From the NCBI RefSeq assembly GCF_035762065.1, contig NZ_DASTPW010000034.1, forward strand, positions 48,289 to 112,288: a stretch of DNA of 64,000 nucleotides. The letters are read 5' to 3'. Source of the DNA: Methylibium sp035762065. Its GTDB lineage: Bacteria > Pseudomonadota > Gammaproteobacteria > Burkholderiales > Burkholderiaceae_C. Positions 20,182 to 28,067 of the stretch are shown here, in pieces; position 1 is the first letter of the stretch, and every line of letters begins with the position of its first letter. A model generated the notes under the pieces. That model searched no databases, was not told the DNA's origin, and saw only the letters and a list, made by a program, of their open reading frames with translations. The translations under genes were made by a program, and so were the position numbers.

Positions 20182-21454
20182 GCCAGATGTCCTGGGTGTT
20201 GTCGCGCGCGAAGGCCACGGCCGCGCTGGTCATGCCGGCGAGCTTGGCGCGGTCGCCCGCGAGTTCGACGAAGGCCTCGGCCAGGCCGCCGGCCTCGGGC
20301 CAGGGCGTGACGCGCACCGCGCCGCTCGCGCGCGCGAGGTCGTCGAAATAGGTGATGTCGAAGGCGACGATCGGGATGCCGCGGGCCATCGAATCAAAGG
20401 CGGCGCGCGGCGTGTCCTCGATCAGCGGCGCGGCGACCGACAGGTGCACGTCGGCCAGGCGCTCGAAGAGCGGCGCGCCGTAGGCGACCGGCGGCTCGAA
20501 CGACACCGCGTCGCCGAGACCGGCGTCGCGCACCTGGTGCTGCAGGGCTTCGAGGCAGTCGCCGGCGCCGATCAGGCGCAGCCGCACGTCGGCGCCGCGG
20601 GCACGCGCGAGGCGAACCGCCTCGACGGCGCGGTCCATGCCCTTGTTCGGCGCGAGCCGGCCGAAATAGCCGACGACGAGCGGCCGGCTCGCATCGCGCG
20701 CCGCGGCCTCCTTCGCGGCCAGCTCGTCGGCGTTCAGCACGTGGTGCTCGGCATGCACGGTGTCGTAGAAGTTGCGCACGTTGGGCCGGCCCTGGCCGAA
20801 GTCCTTCACCATCGACGCGCTCTTCAGGCACACGAGCGTGAACATGCGCGGCGCCAGCCAGCACTGCAGCCACTTCAGCGGGTCGTACAGGTAGCGGTTG
20901 ACGAGGTAGCTCTTCAGGCTCCAGCTGCCCAGGCGCCGGTAGCGCTCGGCATGGCGGCGGAAGTCGATGTCGACCATGAAGACGACAGGCTTCTTCGCGA
21001 GCCAGCCGGCCAGGTTGACCATCGCCATCAGCGGATGGCCCAGCTGGGTGGACATGCCCGAATGCACGATCGACGCGGTGCGCACCGCGTCGCGCGAGCG
21101 CTTCCACACCGGCCGCAGGTGGTGCAGCCAGAAGCCGGGGCGCGACACCGAGGTGGGATAGGCGGGCACGAACTGCACGCCGTCGTCGGCCTCGCTGAGC
21201 TCGCCGAGGCCGGGCTTGAGGCGCGCGTACTCGTCGTCGGTCAGCGACGGCGCGATCAGCACCAGCCGTGCGAAGCGCGGGCCGATGCGCAGGCGCAGCT
21301 GGCGCAGGTGTTCGGCGAATGCGCTTTCGGTGGCGCAGCGCCCGCCGGCGAGCGGGTAGGCCGGCGCCTGGACGGCCAGCACGTAATCCATCGGCGCGGA
21401 GCCGACGGCCGCTTCGGCACGATGGCCGGCGGGAGCGGCCACCTCAGTGAGCAC
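20144..21454 (-). CDS. Glycosyltransferase (GT4-like), exopolysaccharide cluster
   Basis: A 436-aa GT-B-fold glycosyltransferase. Its C-terminal half carries GYFGRLAPNKGMDRAVEA, typical of family 4, and a later acidic, nucleotide-sugar-binding region around SVAAPLIEDTPRAAFDSMA. It is the last gene of the leftward eps operon and presumably adds a sugar to the lipid-linked repeat unit. The GTG start at 21454 overlaps the polymerase gene by 11 bases; an internal ATG at 21391 (MDYVLAVQAPAYPLAGG) is a plausible alternative. The sugar specificity is unknown. Confidence 0.8.
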   Translation of the reverse strand: MLTEVAAPAGHRAEAAVGSAPMDYVLAVQAPAYPLAGGRCATESAFAEHLRQLRLRIGPRFARLVLIAPSLTDDEYARLKPGLGELSEADDGVQFVPAYPTSVSRPGFWLHHLRPVWKRSRDAVRTASIVHSGMSTQLGHPLMAMVNLAGWLAKKPVVFMVDIDFRRHAERYRRLGSWSLKSYLVNRYLYDPLKWLQCWLAPRMFTLVCLKSASMVKDFGQGRPNVRNFYDTVHAEHHVLNADELAAKEAAARDASRPLVVGYFGRLAPNKGMDRAVEAVRLARARGADVRLRLIGAGDCLEALQHQVRDAGLGDAVSFEPPVAYGAPLFERLADVHLSVAAPLIEDTPRAAFDSMARGIPIVAFDITYFDDLARASGAVRVTPWPEAGGLAEAFVELAGDRAKLAGMTSAAVAFARDNTQDIWLKRRTQWLMELL

Positions 21455-22991
21455 GGCGCGCGCGGCCCTGGGTTTGCATCACGGCGCGCGCCGGCAGCGG
21501 CGCGCGCCGGCTCAGCGGCGTGATCGGCGTGACCTCGCGGCGGTCCAGGGCGATGTAGGCGGTGGTGAGCCCGAGCAGGGCCCACAGCAGCCAGTCGTAG
21601 CCGGCGGTGGCGATGTGCAGCAGCGTCGCCATCATCGAGGCGACCAGCGCGGCGCCGAGCAGCGTGTCGGACAGCTCGGCGTCGCGCTTGGCTTGCGAGA
21701 TGCGCCAGGCGGTGAAGCTCGCGACGACCAGCGGCATCACGAACAACGTCAGGCCGACCAGTCCGTTGAACAGCGCGACCGACGCATACGCGTTGACCAG
21801 GTCGATGATCCCCTGGCCCTGGCGCAGGCTCTCCATGTCGCGCAGCACCAGCGGGTCGCCGAGGATCGGGTTCTTCAGGATGAGGTTCCAGGACGTCGCG
21901 GCGAGCTGCTGGCGGTAGACGACGTTGGTGCTGTCGACGGTGCCGATGAAGGGCATCACGTCCATGATGTCGTCCCCCCAGGGCGAGGCCATCAGAAGCC
22001 CGCCGCCGACCATCGCGAGCATCAGCAGCCGCTTGACGTTGGCCGCGCCGCCTGGCGCGAGCGCCGCGCACACGACCGCCGCCATGCCGGCGGCGAGCCA
22101 GGGCGCGCGCGAGAACGCGGCGATCAGGCCGAGCCACATCCACGCACCGACGACCCAGGCGGTCTTCGACGAGCCGATCGCGCGGGCCAGCGCGAGCGTC
22201 ATGCCGAAGGCGATGGCCATGTGGAAACCGAAGGTGATCGAGTGGCCGAGCGAGGTCTGCGCACGCAGCGAATCGCCGCGGAACAGCCAGGCGAAGGGAT
22301 CGGGCTTGCCCCAGAGCTCGCCCAGGCCCTGGTACAGCAGCCAGGAGCGCATCGTCTCGAACAGCGAGGGCAGCACGAGCACCGCGCACGAGAGCACCAT
22401 GCAGGCCATCGTCTCGAACAGTGCCGCACGGGTCGTGACGGCACGGCTCAGAACGTAGTAGACGAGGCCGTAGTCGAGCACGAAGTGCAGGCCGCGGCGC
22501 AGGATGTTGGTGACCGAGTCGTGGGGCAGCAGCACGACCATCTGCACCAGCAGATAGCCGGCGACACCGATGTCGATCGCACGCAGCGCGCCGGCGTGCT
22601 CGCCGGGCCGCGGCTTGTTCCAGAGCTGCAAGGCCACGGGCAGCAGCAGCACCAGGGCCAGCAGGCGCTGATGGCTCAAGTCGAACAGCGCGCCGATGCC
22701 GATGGTCGGGATCGCGAGCATCACCGGCGGCACCGCGGTGGCCGCGAGCACGAACAACGCCACCGGGTTCGGCTCGTGCCGCGCAGCCTTGACGACGAGG
22801 ATCGCGGCAATCGGTGCGTAGATCCAGAAGCTGGGGCTCGCGAAGGCAGCCACGGTGAGCAGCAGCCAGAGGTTGCGCCGCTGTTTGAACAGCTCCTCGG
22901 TCATGAAGCGCAACGCGAGCGGCTTCGCGAGGTGGAAGGTCATCCCCGCAAGCACGAGGACGACGACCAGCGCCTTGAGATTGGTCACCAT
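21444..22991 (-). CDS. O-antigen ligase/polymerase-like membrane protein
   Basis: A 515-aa integral membrane protein with roughly a dozen hydrophobic segments from residue 5 to about 470. The layout, a long periplasmic loop region plus the segment around FSRAPWLAAGMAAVV, resembles Wzy/O-antigen ligase family proteins of exopolysaccharide clusters, which polymerise repeat units in the periplasm. It lies between epsG and the glycosyltransferase. There is no strict motif in this family, so the call rests on topology and neighbours. Confidence 0.72.
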   Translation of the reverse strand: MVTNLKALVVVLVLAGMTFHLAKPLALRFMTEELFKQRRNLWLLLTVAAFASPSFWIYAPIAAILVVKAARHEPNPVALFVLAATAVPPVMLAIPTIGIGALFDLSHQRLLALVLLLPVALQLWNKPRPGEHAGALRAIDIGVAGYLLVQMVVLLPHDSVTNILRRGLHFVLDYGLVYYVLSRAVTTRAALFETMACMVLSCAVLVLPSLFETMRSWLLYQGLGELWGKPDPFAWLFRGDSLRAQTSLGHSITFGFHMAIAFGMTLALARAIGSSKTAWVVGAWMWLGLIAAFSRAPWLAAGMAAVVCAALAPGGAANVKRLLMLAMVGGGLLMASPWGDDIMDVMPFIGTVDSTNVVYRQQLAATSWNLILKNPILGDPLVLRDMESLRQGQGIIDLVNAYASVALFNGLVGLTLFVMPLVVASFTAWRISQAKRDAELSDTLLGAALVASMMATLLHIATAGYDWLLWALLGLTTAYIALDRREVTPITPLSRRAPLPARAVMQTQGRARRAH

Positions 22992-23045
22992 CGGGGGACT
23001 TCGGCCGATTGTCGACGTCAGGGCCGCCGCACGCGGCGTCCGGCG

Positions 23046-23942
23046 TCAGCGCCTTGCGGCACCGGCCGGGATGTCGTTGAGCACCGAGCCGACCACGGCG
23101 ACGCCGGCCTGCGTCAGGCCGAGCACGAGGTCGTTGAAGCCACTGACGCGCGTCTGCACGGTGCGCGCGATGGCCACCGCGGCGCCGGCGCGCATCGCGA
23201 TCATCGCGGCCTCCTCGCCGACGGCGATGCTGGGCGTGTCGAGGATGATCACGTCATAGGACGCGCGCACGTGATGCAGCAGCTCCGAGAACGCAGGCCG
23301 GTTGATCAGCTCGAGCGGGTTCGGCGGCACCGGACCGGCCGGCAGCACCGACAGACCGACGAGGTCAGGGATGCGCACGATTGCCTCCTCGCGCGAGCGC
23401 TGCGCGAGCAGTGTCGACAGGCCGACCTTGTTCTGCAGCATGAACAACTCATGCTGGCGCGGGTTGCGCATGTCGGCGTCGATCAGCAGCGTGCGCTCGC
23501 CGAGCTGCGCGAACAGCACCGCGAGATTGGCCGCGAAGTAGCTGCGGCCTTCGCCGCGGCCCGGGCCAACGACCGCGAGCACCTGACGGTCTTCGGTCTT
23601 GTCGAACCAGCGCAGGATCAGCTGGCTGCGCACCGCGCGCAGCTGTTCGACCTGGGCGGAAAACGGCTGGTAGGCGGCGACGACTTCCTCGCTGACCGGC
23701 TTGTGGTCGGACAGGCGCAGGTAGGCGTAATCGAACTGGCGCGCCAGCGCGTGCTGGATGTCGGCCTCGGTGAGCAGGCCGAGCTTGACCGCGGCCTCGC
23801 CGAAGCGCAGGTTGTTCTGGCGCTGCATCCGCACGATCTGCTCGGCGTCGTCGGCCGAAAGCAGACCGGCGTCCATCAGGATCGCCCCGATCGTGCGGTT
23901 CGCACGCGGCAGGGTCGGCAGGGTGGCGACGCTCATTCGCAT
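23046..23942 (-). CDS. epsG: Exopolysaccharide tyrosine kinase-like ATPase (EpsG type)
   Basis: A 298-aa BY-kinase-like protein that should pair with the membrane protein EpsF to control chain length. Residues about 12–80 look like a GspE/MshE N-terminal domain (IGAILMDAGLLSADDAEQIV and LTEADIQHALARQFDY). The P-loop ATPase follows, with a degenerate Walker A GRGEGRS (Arg for the usual Lys), Walker A' LLIDADMRNP and Walker B VIILDTPS. There is no Tyr-rich tail. The ATG overlaps the epsF stop in an ATGA junction. Confidence 0.82.
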   Translation of the reverse strand: MRMSVATLPTLPRANRTIGAILMDAGLLSADDAEQIVRMQRQNNLRFGEAAVKLGLLTEADIQHALARQFDYAYLRLSDHKPVSEEVVAAYQPFSAQVEQLRAVRSQLILRWFDKTEDRQVLAVVGPGRGEGRSYFAANLAVLFAQLGERTLLIDADMRNPRQHELFMLQNKVGLSTLLAQRSREEAIVRIPDLVGLSVLPAGPVPPNPLELINRPAFSELLHHVRASYDVIILDTPSIAVGEEAAMIAMRAGAAVAIARTVQTRVSGFNDLVLGLTQAGVAVVGSVLNDIPAGAARR

Positions 23943-25339
23943 CAGGAAACTCCTATCGCGGGGAGGGCCCGGCGGCCGGCCGGCGGACCGCCGCCGCTGA
24001 GGCTGCGGAACACCGGCGCCTTCGAGCCGGCCGGGCGCAGAACGCCCAGCACCGGCACGCCTTCGAGGCCGAGGAGATCGTCGGGGCTGCGCACGCGGCG
24101 ATCCTTCAGCTCCAGGCCGACGACCGCGCCCAGGCCCACCGCAAGACCGGCCAGGATCGCGACGCCGATGCCCTTGAACAGCTGCTTCAGCGAGGCGGTC
24201 GCCGGCTCGACCGCCGGGCTCATGATCTGCACGTTGGCCTGGTTGGTCTGGCTTTCCAGGCTCAGCTGGCTGAGCCGCGTGCGCGCACCTTCGTAGGCGC
24301 GCTGCGCGTTCTCGACGTCCTTGACGAGCACCGACATGTCGTCGCGTGCGCCCTTCATGCTGAGCACGCGCGCCTTCTGCGCATCGACGAGCCCCTGCAG
24401 CTCGGTGATGCGGCGCTGGTTCTGGCCGCGCATGACCGCCGCGCCGCCGGAGACGCGGCTGATCTCGGCGTTGACCTGGCGCCGCAGGTCGGCGACCTGC
24501 GCCTCGAGCGAGATGCGCTGCGGATGGCTGGTGCCGACGATGTTGCTGATCTCGCTGAGCTTGGCCTGCGTGGCCGACAGCTGCATCTTGAGGCTCTGCA
24601 CCGAGGCCGCCGACTGCGGATCCACCGACATCTCGCCGCTGAGGCCGGGCATGCCGACGCCGGCCTGTGCGGTGGCGAGCTGGGTGACGAGCACGTTCAG
24701 CCGGGCGGTCTCCTGGTCAAGCTTGTCGTCGGTGATGCCCTTTTCCTGCTGGTAGTCGGAGAGGCGCTTCTGCGCGGACTCGAGATCGGCACGCAGCACC
24801 TTGGACTGCTCCTCGAACCACGCGGCGTACTGCTTGGCCGGCTGCACGCGCAGATCGACCGAGACGTCGAGGTAGGCCTGCGCGATCGCGTTGGCCGCGG
24901 CGGCGGCCATCTTCGGGTCCTGGGCGGTGTAGGTCAGGTTGATGAAGTTGCTGCCGCGCGAGGGCTCGACCGTCACACCCTTGACCAGCTGGGCGGCGAG
25001 GTAGTGGTCGATCGGCGTCTTGCGCTGGGTGGCTTCTTCCCACTGCTTGACGATCTCTTCCTTCTTGTCGAGGCCCAGCCGCTTCACCGCGCGCACCGCG
25101 ACGTTCTCGCTGACCAGCATCTCGGACTGCGTGGCCATGAAGCCCGGCTGCACGAGGCCCGGCGCGACCGCGCCGAGGATCGGATCCGGCTTGAAGTCCA
25201 CCAGCATCGACACCTCGGCCACGTAGCGCTTGGGCTGCAGCAGCGTGAACGCGATGCCGGCGATCGAGATCGCCGCGAACAGCATCAGGAACATCCAGCG
25301 CCGCGCCCAGACGATCCTTGCGTATTGCCAAAGGGACAT
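23942..25339 (-). CDS. epsF: Exopolysaccharide chain-length determinant (Wzz/GumC-like, EpsF type)
   Basis: Inner-membrane co-polymerase for polysaccharide export, 465 aa. It has an N-terminal membrane segment (WMFLMLFAAISIAGIAFTLL, about residues 15–34), a Wzz domain, a long coiled coil in the periplasmic region (about 180–380), and a second membrane segment near residue 420 (GIGVAILAGLAVGLGAVVGL). I chose ATG 25339 (MSLWQYARIVWARRW) because this is the usual N-terminus of the family. It lies 49 bases after epsE and overlaps epsG by one stop/start codon. Confidence 0.85.
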   Translation of the reverse strand: MSLWQYARIVWARRWMFLMLFAAISIAGIAFTLLQPKRYVAEVSMLVDFKPDPILGAVAPGLVQPGFMATQSEMLVSENVAVRAVKRLGLDKKEEIVKQWEEATQRKTPIDHYLAAQLVKGVTVEPSRGSNFINLTYTAQDPKMAAAAANAIAQAYLDVSVDLRVQPAKQYAAWFEEQSKVLRADLESAQKRLSDYQQEKGITDDKLDQETARLNVLVTQLATAQAGVGMPGLSGEMSVDPQSAASVQSLKMQLSATQAKLSEISNIVGTSHPQRISLEAQVADLRRQVNAEISRVSGGAAVMRGQNQRRITELQGLVDAQKARVLSMKGARDDMSVLVKDVENAQRAYEGARTRLSQLSLESQTNQANVQIMSPAVEPATASLKQLFKGIGVAILAGLAVGLGAVVGLELKDRRVRSPDDLLGLEGVPVLGVLRPAGSKAPVFRSLSGGGPPAGRRALPAIGVS

Positions 25340-25388
25340 GGTGTGTGACTCGCGAAGGTGGTGGGGTTGGATGGGTGACGGCGCGCGC

Positions 25389-26222
25389 TCAGAACAGGCT
25401 CTCGCGCACGTAGACGACATCGTCGGCGCGCAGCACTTCCTCGAGACCCGGCGTCAGGATCTGCACCTTGCCGTCGGGCCCGCGTCGATGCACCCGGATG
25501 CCCTTCTCGGTGCCGCGCTGCGTCAGGCCGCCGGCCGTAGCCAGCGCGCGCATCAGCGTCAAGCCGCGCTCCAGCCGCAGCGCGCCGGGGCGCTGCACTT
25601 CGCCGTAGACGAAGAACATCGGCGCGCGATCGACCCAGACGACGTCCTCGTTCTGCAGCAGCACGTCGTTGGTGGTGCGGTCCGGGCCGAAGACCGTCGG
25701 CAGATCGACTTCGAAGCGGAAGGGCTTGTTGTTGCGCTTGCCGACCACCGTCACCACGTCGGCGCCGGTCGGGGAGATGCCGCCGGCCAGCGCGAGCAGG
25801 TCGGTCAGCCGCATCTCGGCGGTCTCGATCGGGTAGCGGCCTGGGCGCAGCACTTGGCCGAGCACCGAGACCTGGTTGCCGCGCACCGTCGCGACGACGA
25901 TCGACACCTGCGGCGCCTTGACGAAATTGCCGCTCTTGAGCCCGTCGGCGATCAGCTTTTCGCCTTGGGCGGTAGTGAGGCCGGCGAGCTTGACGGCGCC
26001 GAGCAGCGGGAAGGAGATTGAGCCCGATTCGGCGATGCGCGTTTCGATGCTCAGGTCCGGGTTCTGGAACACGGTGATGCGCACCGAGTCGCCGGCTGCA
26101 AGCTTGTATTCGGGAGGCGCCGCGGTGGCCGCCGGCGGCGGCGCCTGCCCGACGACGAGGCCCGACATCAGCACCATCGCCAGGCCAGCCAATACCCGCT
26201 TCAACGTCTGGATCGATCGCAT
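25389..26222 (-). CDS. epsE: Polysaccharide export protein (Wza-like, EpsE type)
   Basis: Outer-membrane or periplasmic exporter component, 277 aa. It has an N-terminal signal peptide (LAGLAMVLMSGLVVG) without an obvious lipobox Cys. A Poly_export domain follows (YKLAAGDSVRITVFQNPDLS), then SLBB domains (VLGQVLRPGRYP and VYGEVQRPGALRL). It is the first gene of the eps operon, so its promoter should lie in 26223–26436. Unlike classic Wza it lacks a visible acylation site. Confidence 0.85.
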   Translation of the reverse strand: MRSIQTLKRVLAGLAMVLMSGLVVGQAPPPAATAAPPEYKLAAGDSVRITVFQNPDLSIETRIAESGSISFPLLGAVKLAGLTTAQGEKLIADGLKSGNFVKAPQVSIVVATVRGNQVSVLGQVLRPGRYPIETAEMRLTDLLALAGGISPTGADVVTVVGKRNNKPFRFEVDLPTVFGPDRTTNDVLLQNEDVVWVDRAPMFFVYGEVQRPGALRLERGLTLMRALATAGGLTQRGTEKGIRVHRRGPDGKVQILTPGLEEVLRADDVVYVRESLF

Positions 26223-26436
26223 TCGGAGGACTTTCGGGCAAGGCGGCGAGGGCTCTCGCGAGGCGCCACGCCGCAGGTCAAAGATCAGTGTAAGACCCTA
26301 GAACCGGACGGCTGCTACCCCGAAGCCGGGGGACGCGCCGCCCGCATCACAGGCCCGCGGACAAACCGCACGCTCATCGTCCTTATCGACGAGGAGCGAC
26401 GAACGCCTTGGCCGGCAAGCGGCGTTCCCGCTCCAC
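26223..26436. promoter_or_regulatory. Intergenic region upstream of epsE, after ubiE
   Basis: The space holds the probable promoter of the leftward eps operon and the end of the ubiE transcript. A 7-bp inverted repeat GAACGCC (26401–26407) with GGCGTTC (26421–26427) lies just past the ubiE stop but is not followed by a T-run. On the leftward strand TACACT near 26290 could serve as a -10 element, with no good -35. No small ORF with family similarity was recognised. Confidence 0.3.
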
Positions 26437-27168
26437 TCAGCAGCGGATGCCGACGTGCACCGCGACGACGCCGCCGGCGAGGTTGTGCACATCGACGTGG
26501 CCAAAGCCGGCCGTCTTCATCATCGACTTCAGCGTCGCCTGGTCGGGATGCATGCGGATCGACTCGGCCAGGTAGCGGTAGCTCTGCGCGTCGCCGGCGA
26601 CCCAGCGGCCCAACAGGGGCAGCACCTTGAACGAGTACCAGTCGTAGGGCCTGCTCAAGACCTCGGCGGGCTTCGAGAACTCGAGCACCAGCACCCGCCC
26701 GCCGGGCCGCAGCACCCGCGCCATCTCGGCGAGCGCCTGCTCCTTGTGCGTCATGTTGCGCAGGCCGAAGGCGACGCTGACGCGGTCGAAGCTCGCGGGA
26801 GCGAACGGCAGCCGCTCGGCGTCGCAGATCGCCGTCGGCAGCATCAGGCCTTCGTCGACCAGACGGTCGCGGCCGACGCGCAGCATCGCCTCGTTGATGT
26901 CGGTGTGCACGACGAGCCCGTCGCGTCCCACCTTGCGTGCGAAGGCACGCGCGAGGTCGCCGGTGCCGCCCGCCAGATCGAGCACGCGGTCGCCTTCGCG
27001 CACCTCGGCGAGCGCGACCGCGTAGGCCTTCCACGCACGATGCAGGCCGAGCGACATCAAATCGTTCATCACGTCGTAGCGCGACGCGACGCTGTCGAAG
27101 ACGCCGCGCACCCGCCTGGCCTTCTCGGCCTCGTCGACGTCTTCGTAGCCAAAGTGGGTCTGGCTCAT
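26437..27168 (-). CDS. ubiE: Ubiquinone/menaquinone C-methyltransferase
   Basis: SAM-dependent methyltransferase of ubiquinone synthesis, 243 aa. It starts MSQTHFGYEDVDEAEKARRV and has the family motifs FDSVASRYDVMNDLMS, the SAM-binding VLDLAGGTGDLA near residue 65, and VAFGLRNMTHKEQALAEM near 140. It lies 5 bases after the DUF971 gene, an association common in betaproteobacteria. The quinone product feeds the cytochrome bc1 complex encoded at 42224–45070. Confidence 0.95.
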   Translation of the reverse strand: MSQTHFGYEDVDEAEKARRVRGVFDSVASRYDVMNDLMSLGLHRAWKAYAVALAEVREGDRVLDLAGGTGDLARAFARKVGRDGLVVHTDINEAMLRVGRDRLVDEGLMLPTAICDAERLPFAPASFDRVSVAFGLRNMTHKEQALAEMARVLRPGGRVLVLEFSKPAEVLSRPYDWYSFKVLPLLGRWVAGDAQSYRYLAESIRMHPDQATLKSMMKTAGFGHVDVHNLAGGVVAVHVGIRC

Positions 27169-27173
27169 CGTCT

Positions 27174-27590
27174 TCAGTGGTGGTGGCCGCAGGCCGAGCC
27201 GGCGGCGTCGGGCATCGGCGCGTCGCGATCGATGCCGGCCGCGGCGAGCCGCGCTTCGTAGTCGCGCCACAGCGCGTCCTGGTTCGCCCCGAGGCGGTAG
27301 AGCAGATCCCAGGCGTAGAGGCCCGAGCTGTGGCCGTCGGAGAAGGTCGGCTGCACCGCGTAGTTGCCGATCGGCTCGAGGCCGACGATCTCGACGCCGC
27401 GCTTGCCGGTCTGCAGCACTTCCTGCCCCGGGCCGTGGCCCTGCACCTCGGCCGACGGCGAATACACGCGCAGCAGCTCGAACGGGAGCTTGAAATGCGC
27501 GCCGTCGGAGAACTCGATCTCCAGCAGCCGCGACTGCTGATGCACGGTCAGCGCGGTGGGCGTCGGGGTGTCGGGGGTGAGGCCAGCCAT
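27174..27590 (-). CDS. DUF971 family protein (gamma-butyrobetaine hydroxylase-like N-terminal domain)
   Basis: A 138-aa protein, the size of stand-alone DUF971 proteins. The core runs from LLEIEFSDGAHFKLPFELLR to AVQPTFSDGHSSGLYAWDLL. It ends in CGHHH, a possible metal-binding tail. I chose ATG 27590 over the upstream TTG because MAGLTPDTPTP fits the family length. The domain occurs in iron-sulfur-related proteins in other organisms, but no function is shown here. It is co-transcribed with ubiE. Confidence 0.85.
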   Translation of the reverse strand: MAGLTPDTPTPTALTVHQQSRLLEIEFSDGAHFKLPFELLRVYSPSAEVQGHGPGQEVLQTGKRGVEIVGLEPIGNYAVQPTFSDGHSSGLYAWDLLYRLGANQDALWRDYEARLAAAGIDRDAPMPDAAGSACGHHH

Positions 27591-27623
27591 GGTGTGAATC
27601 TCGAGCGACGAGGCCGCCAAAGT

Positions 27624-28067
27624 TTAGTAGCCGTCCAACGGTGCGAAAGCCGCGGCAACCCGCTCGTCGAGGGCTTCTGGGCTGGCACGCAGGCGCTCGG
27701 CGGGCCGCGGCTGCACGGTGCGCTGCGCAGGGCCCCACACCGGTTGCGGCCAGTGGCTGTCCCACTCAAAGCGCGCGATGACATGCCAGTGCAGATGGGG
27801 CACGAAGTTGCCGAGGCTCGCGAGATTGACCTTGGCTGGCGCGAGCGCTTCGCGCAGCACCGTCTCGACCGTCGCGACCGCCTGCATGCACGAGCTGCGC
27901 TGCGCCGGCGGCAGGTCGGTCCATTCGGCGACGTGCGCGTTCCAGACGACGCGGTAGGTCGCGGGGAAGGCCGCGTCGTCGGGGCGGATCACGCGCAGCT
28001 CCGGCCGGCGCACGACGAGCCGGCCGCCGTCTTCGGCGCACAACGGGCAGCCCGCGACGGTGCTCAC
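27624..28067 (-). CDS. HIT family hydrolase
   Basis: A 147-aa histidine-triad protein. The catalytic motif HLHWHVIARF (HxHxH) is near residue 91, and a CPLC pair sits at the N-terminus as in some zinc-binding HIT proteins. It probably hydrolyses a dinucleotide polyphosphate or nucleotide phosphoramidate. It starts at GTG and shares a GTGA junction with the stop codon of the large dehydrogenase gene upstream. It differs from the HinT-type protein at 53084. Confidence 0.87.
   Translation of the reverse strand: MSTVAGCPLCAEDGGRLVVRRPELRVIRPDDAAFPATYRVVWNAHVAEWTDLPPAQRSSCMQAVATVETVLREALAPAKVNLASLGNFVPHLHWHVIARFEWDSHWPQPVWGPAQRTVQPRPAERLRASPEALDERVAAAFAPLDGY

Noticed and set aside
26401..26427. 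Terminator of ubiE
   Set aside because: The inverted repeat GAACGCC/GGCGTTC is not followed by T residues in the direction of transcription, so it is only noted in the intergenic entry.
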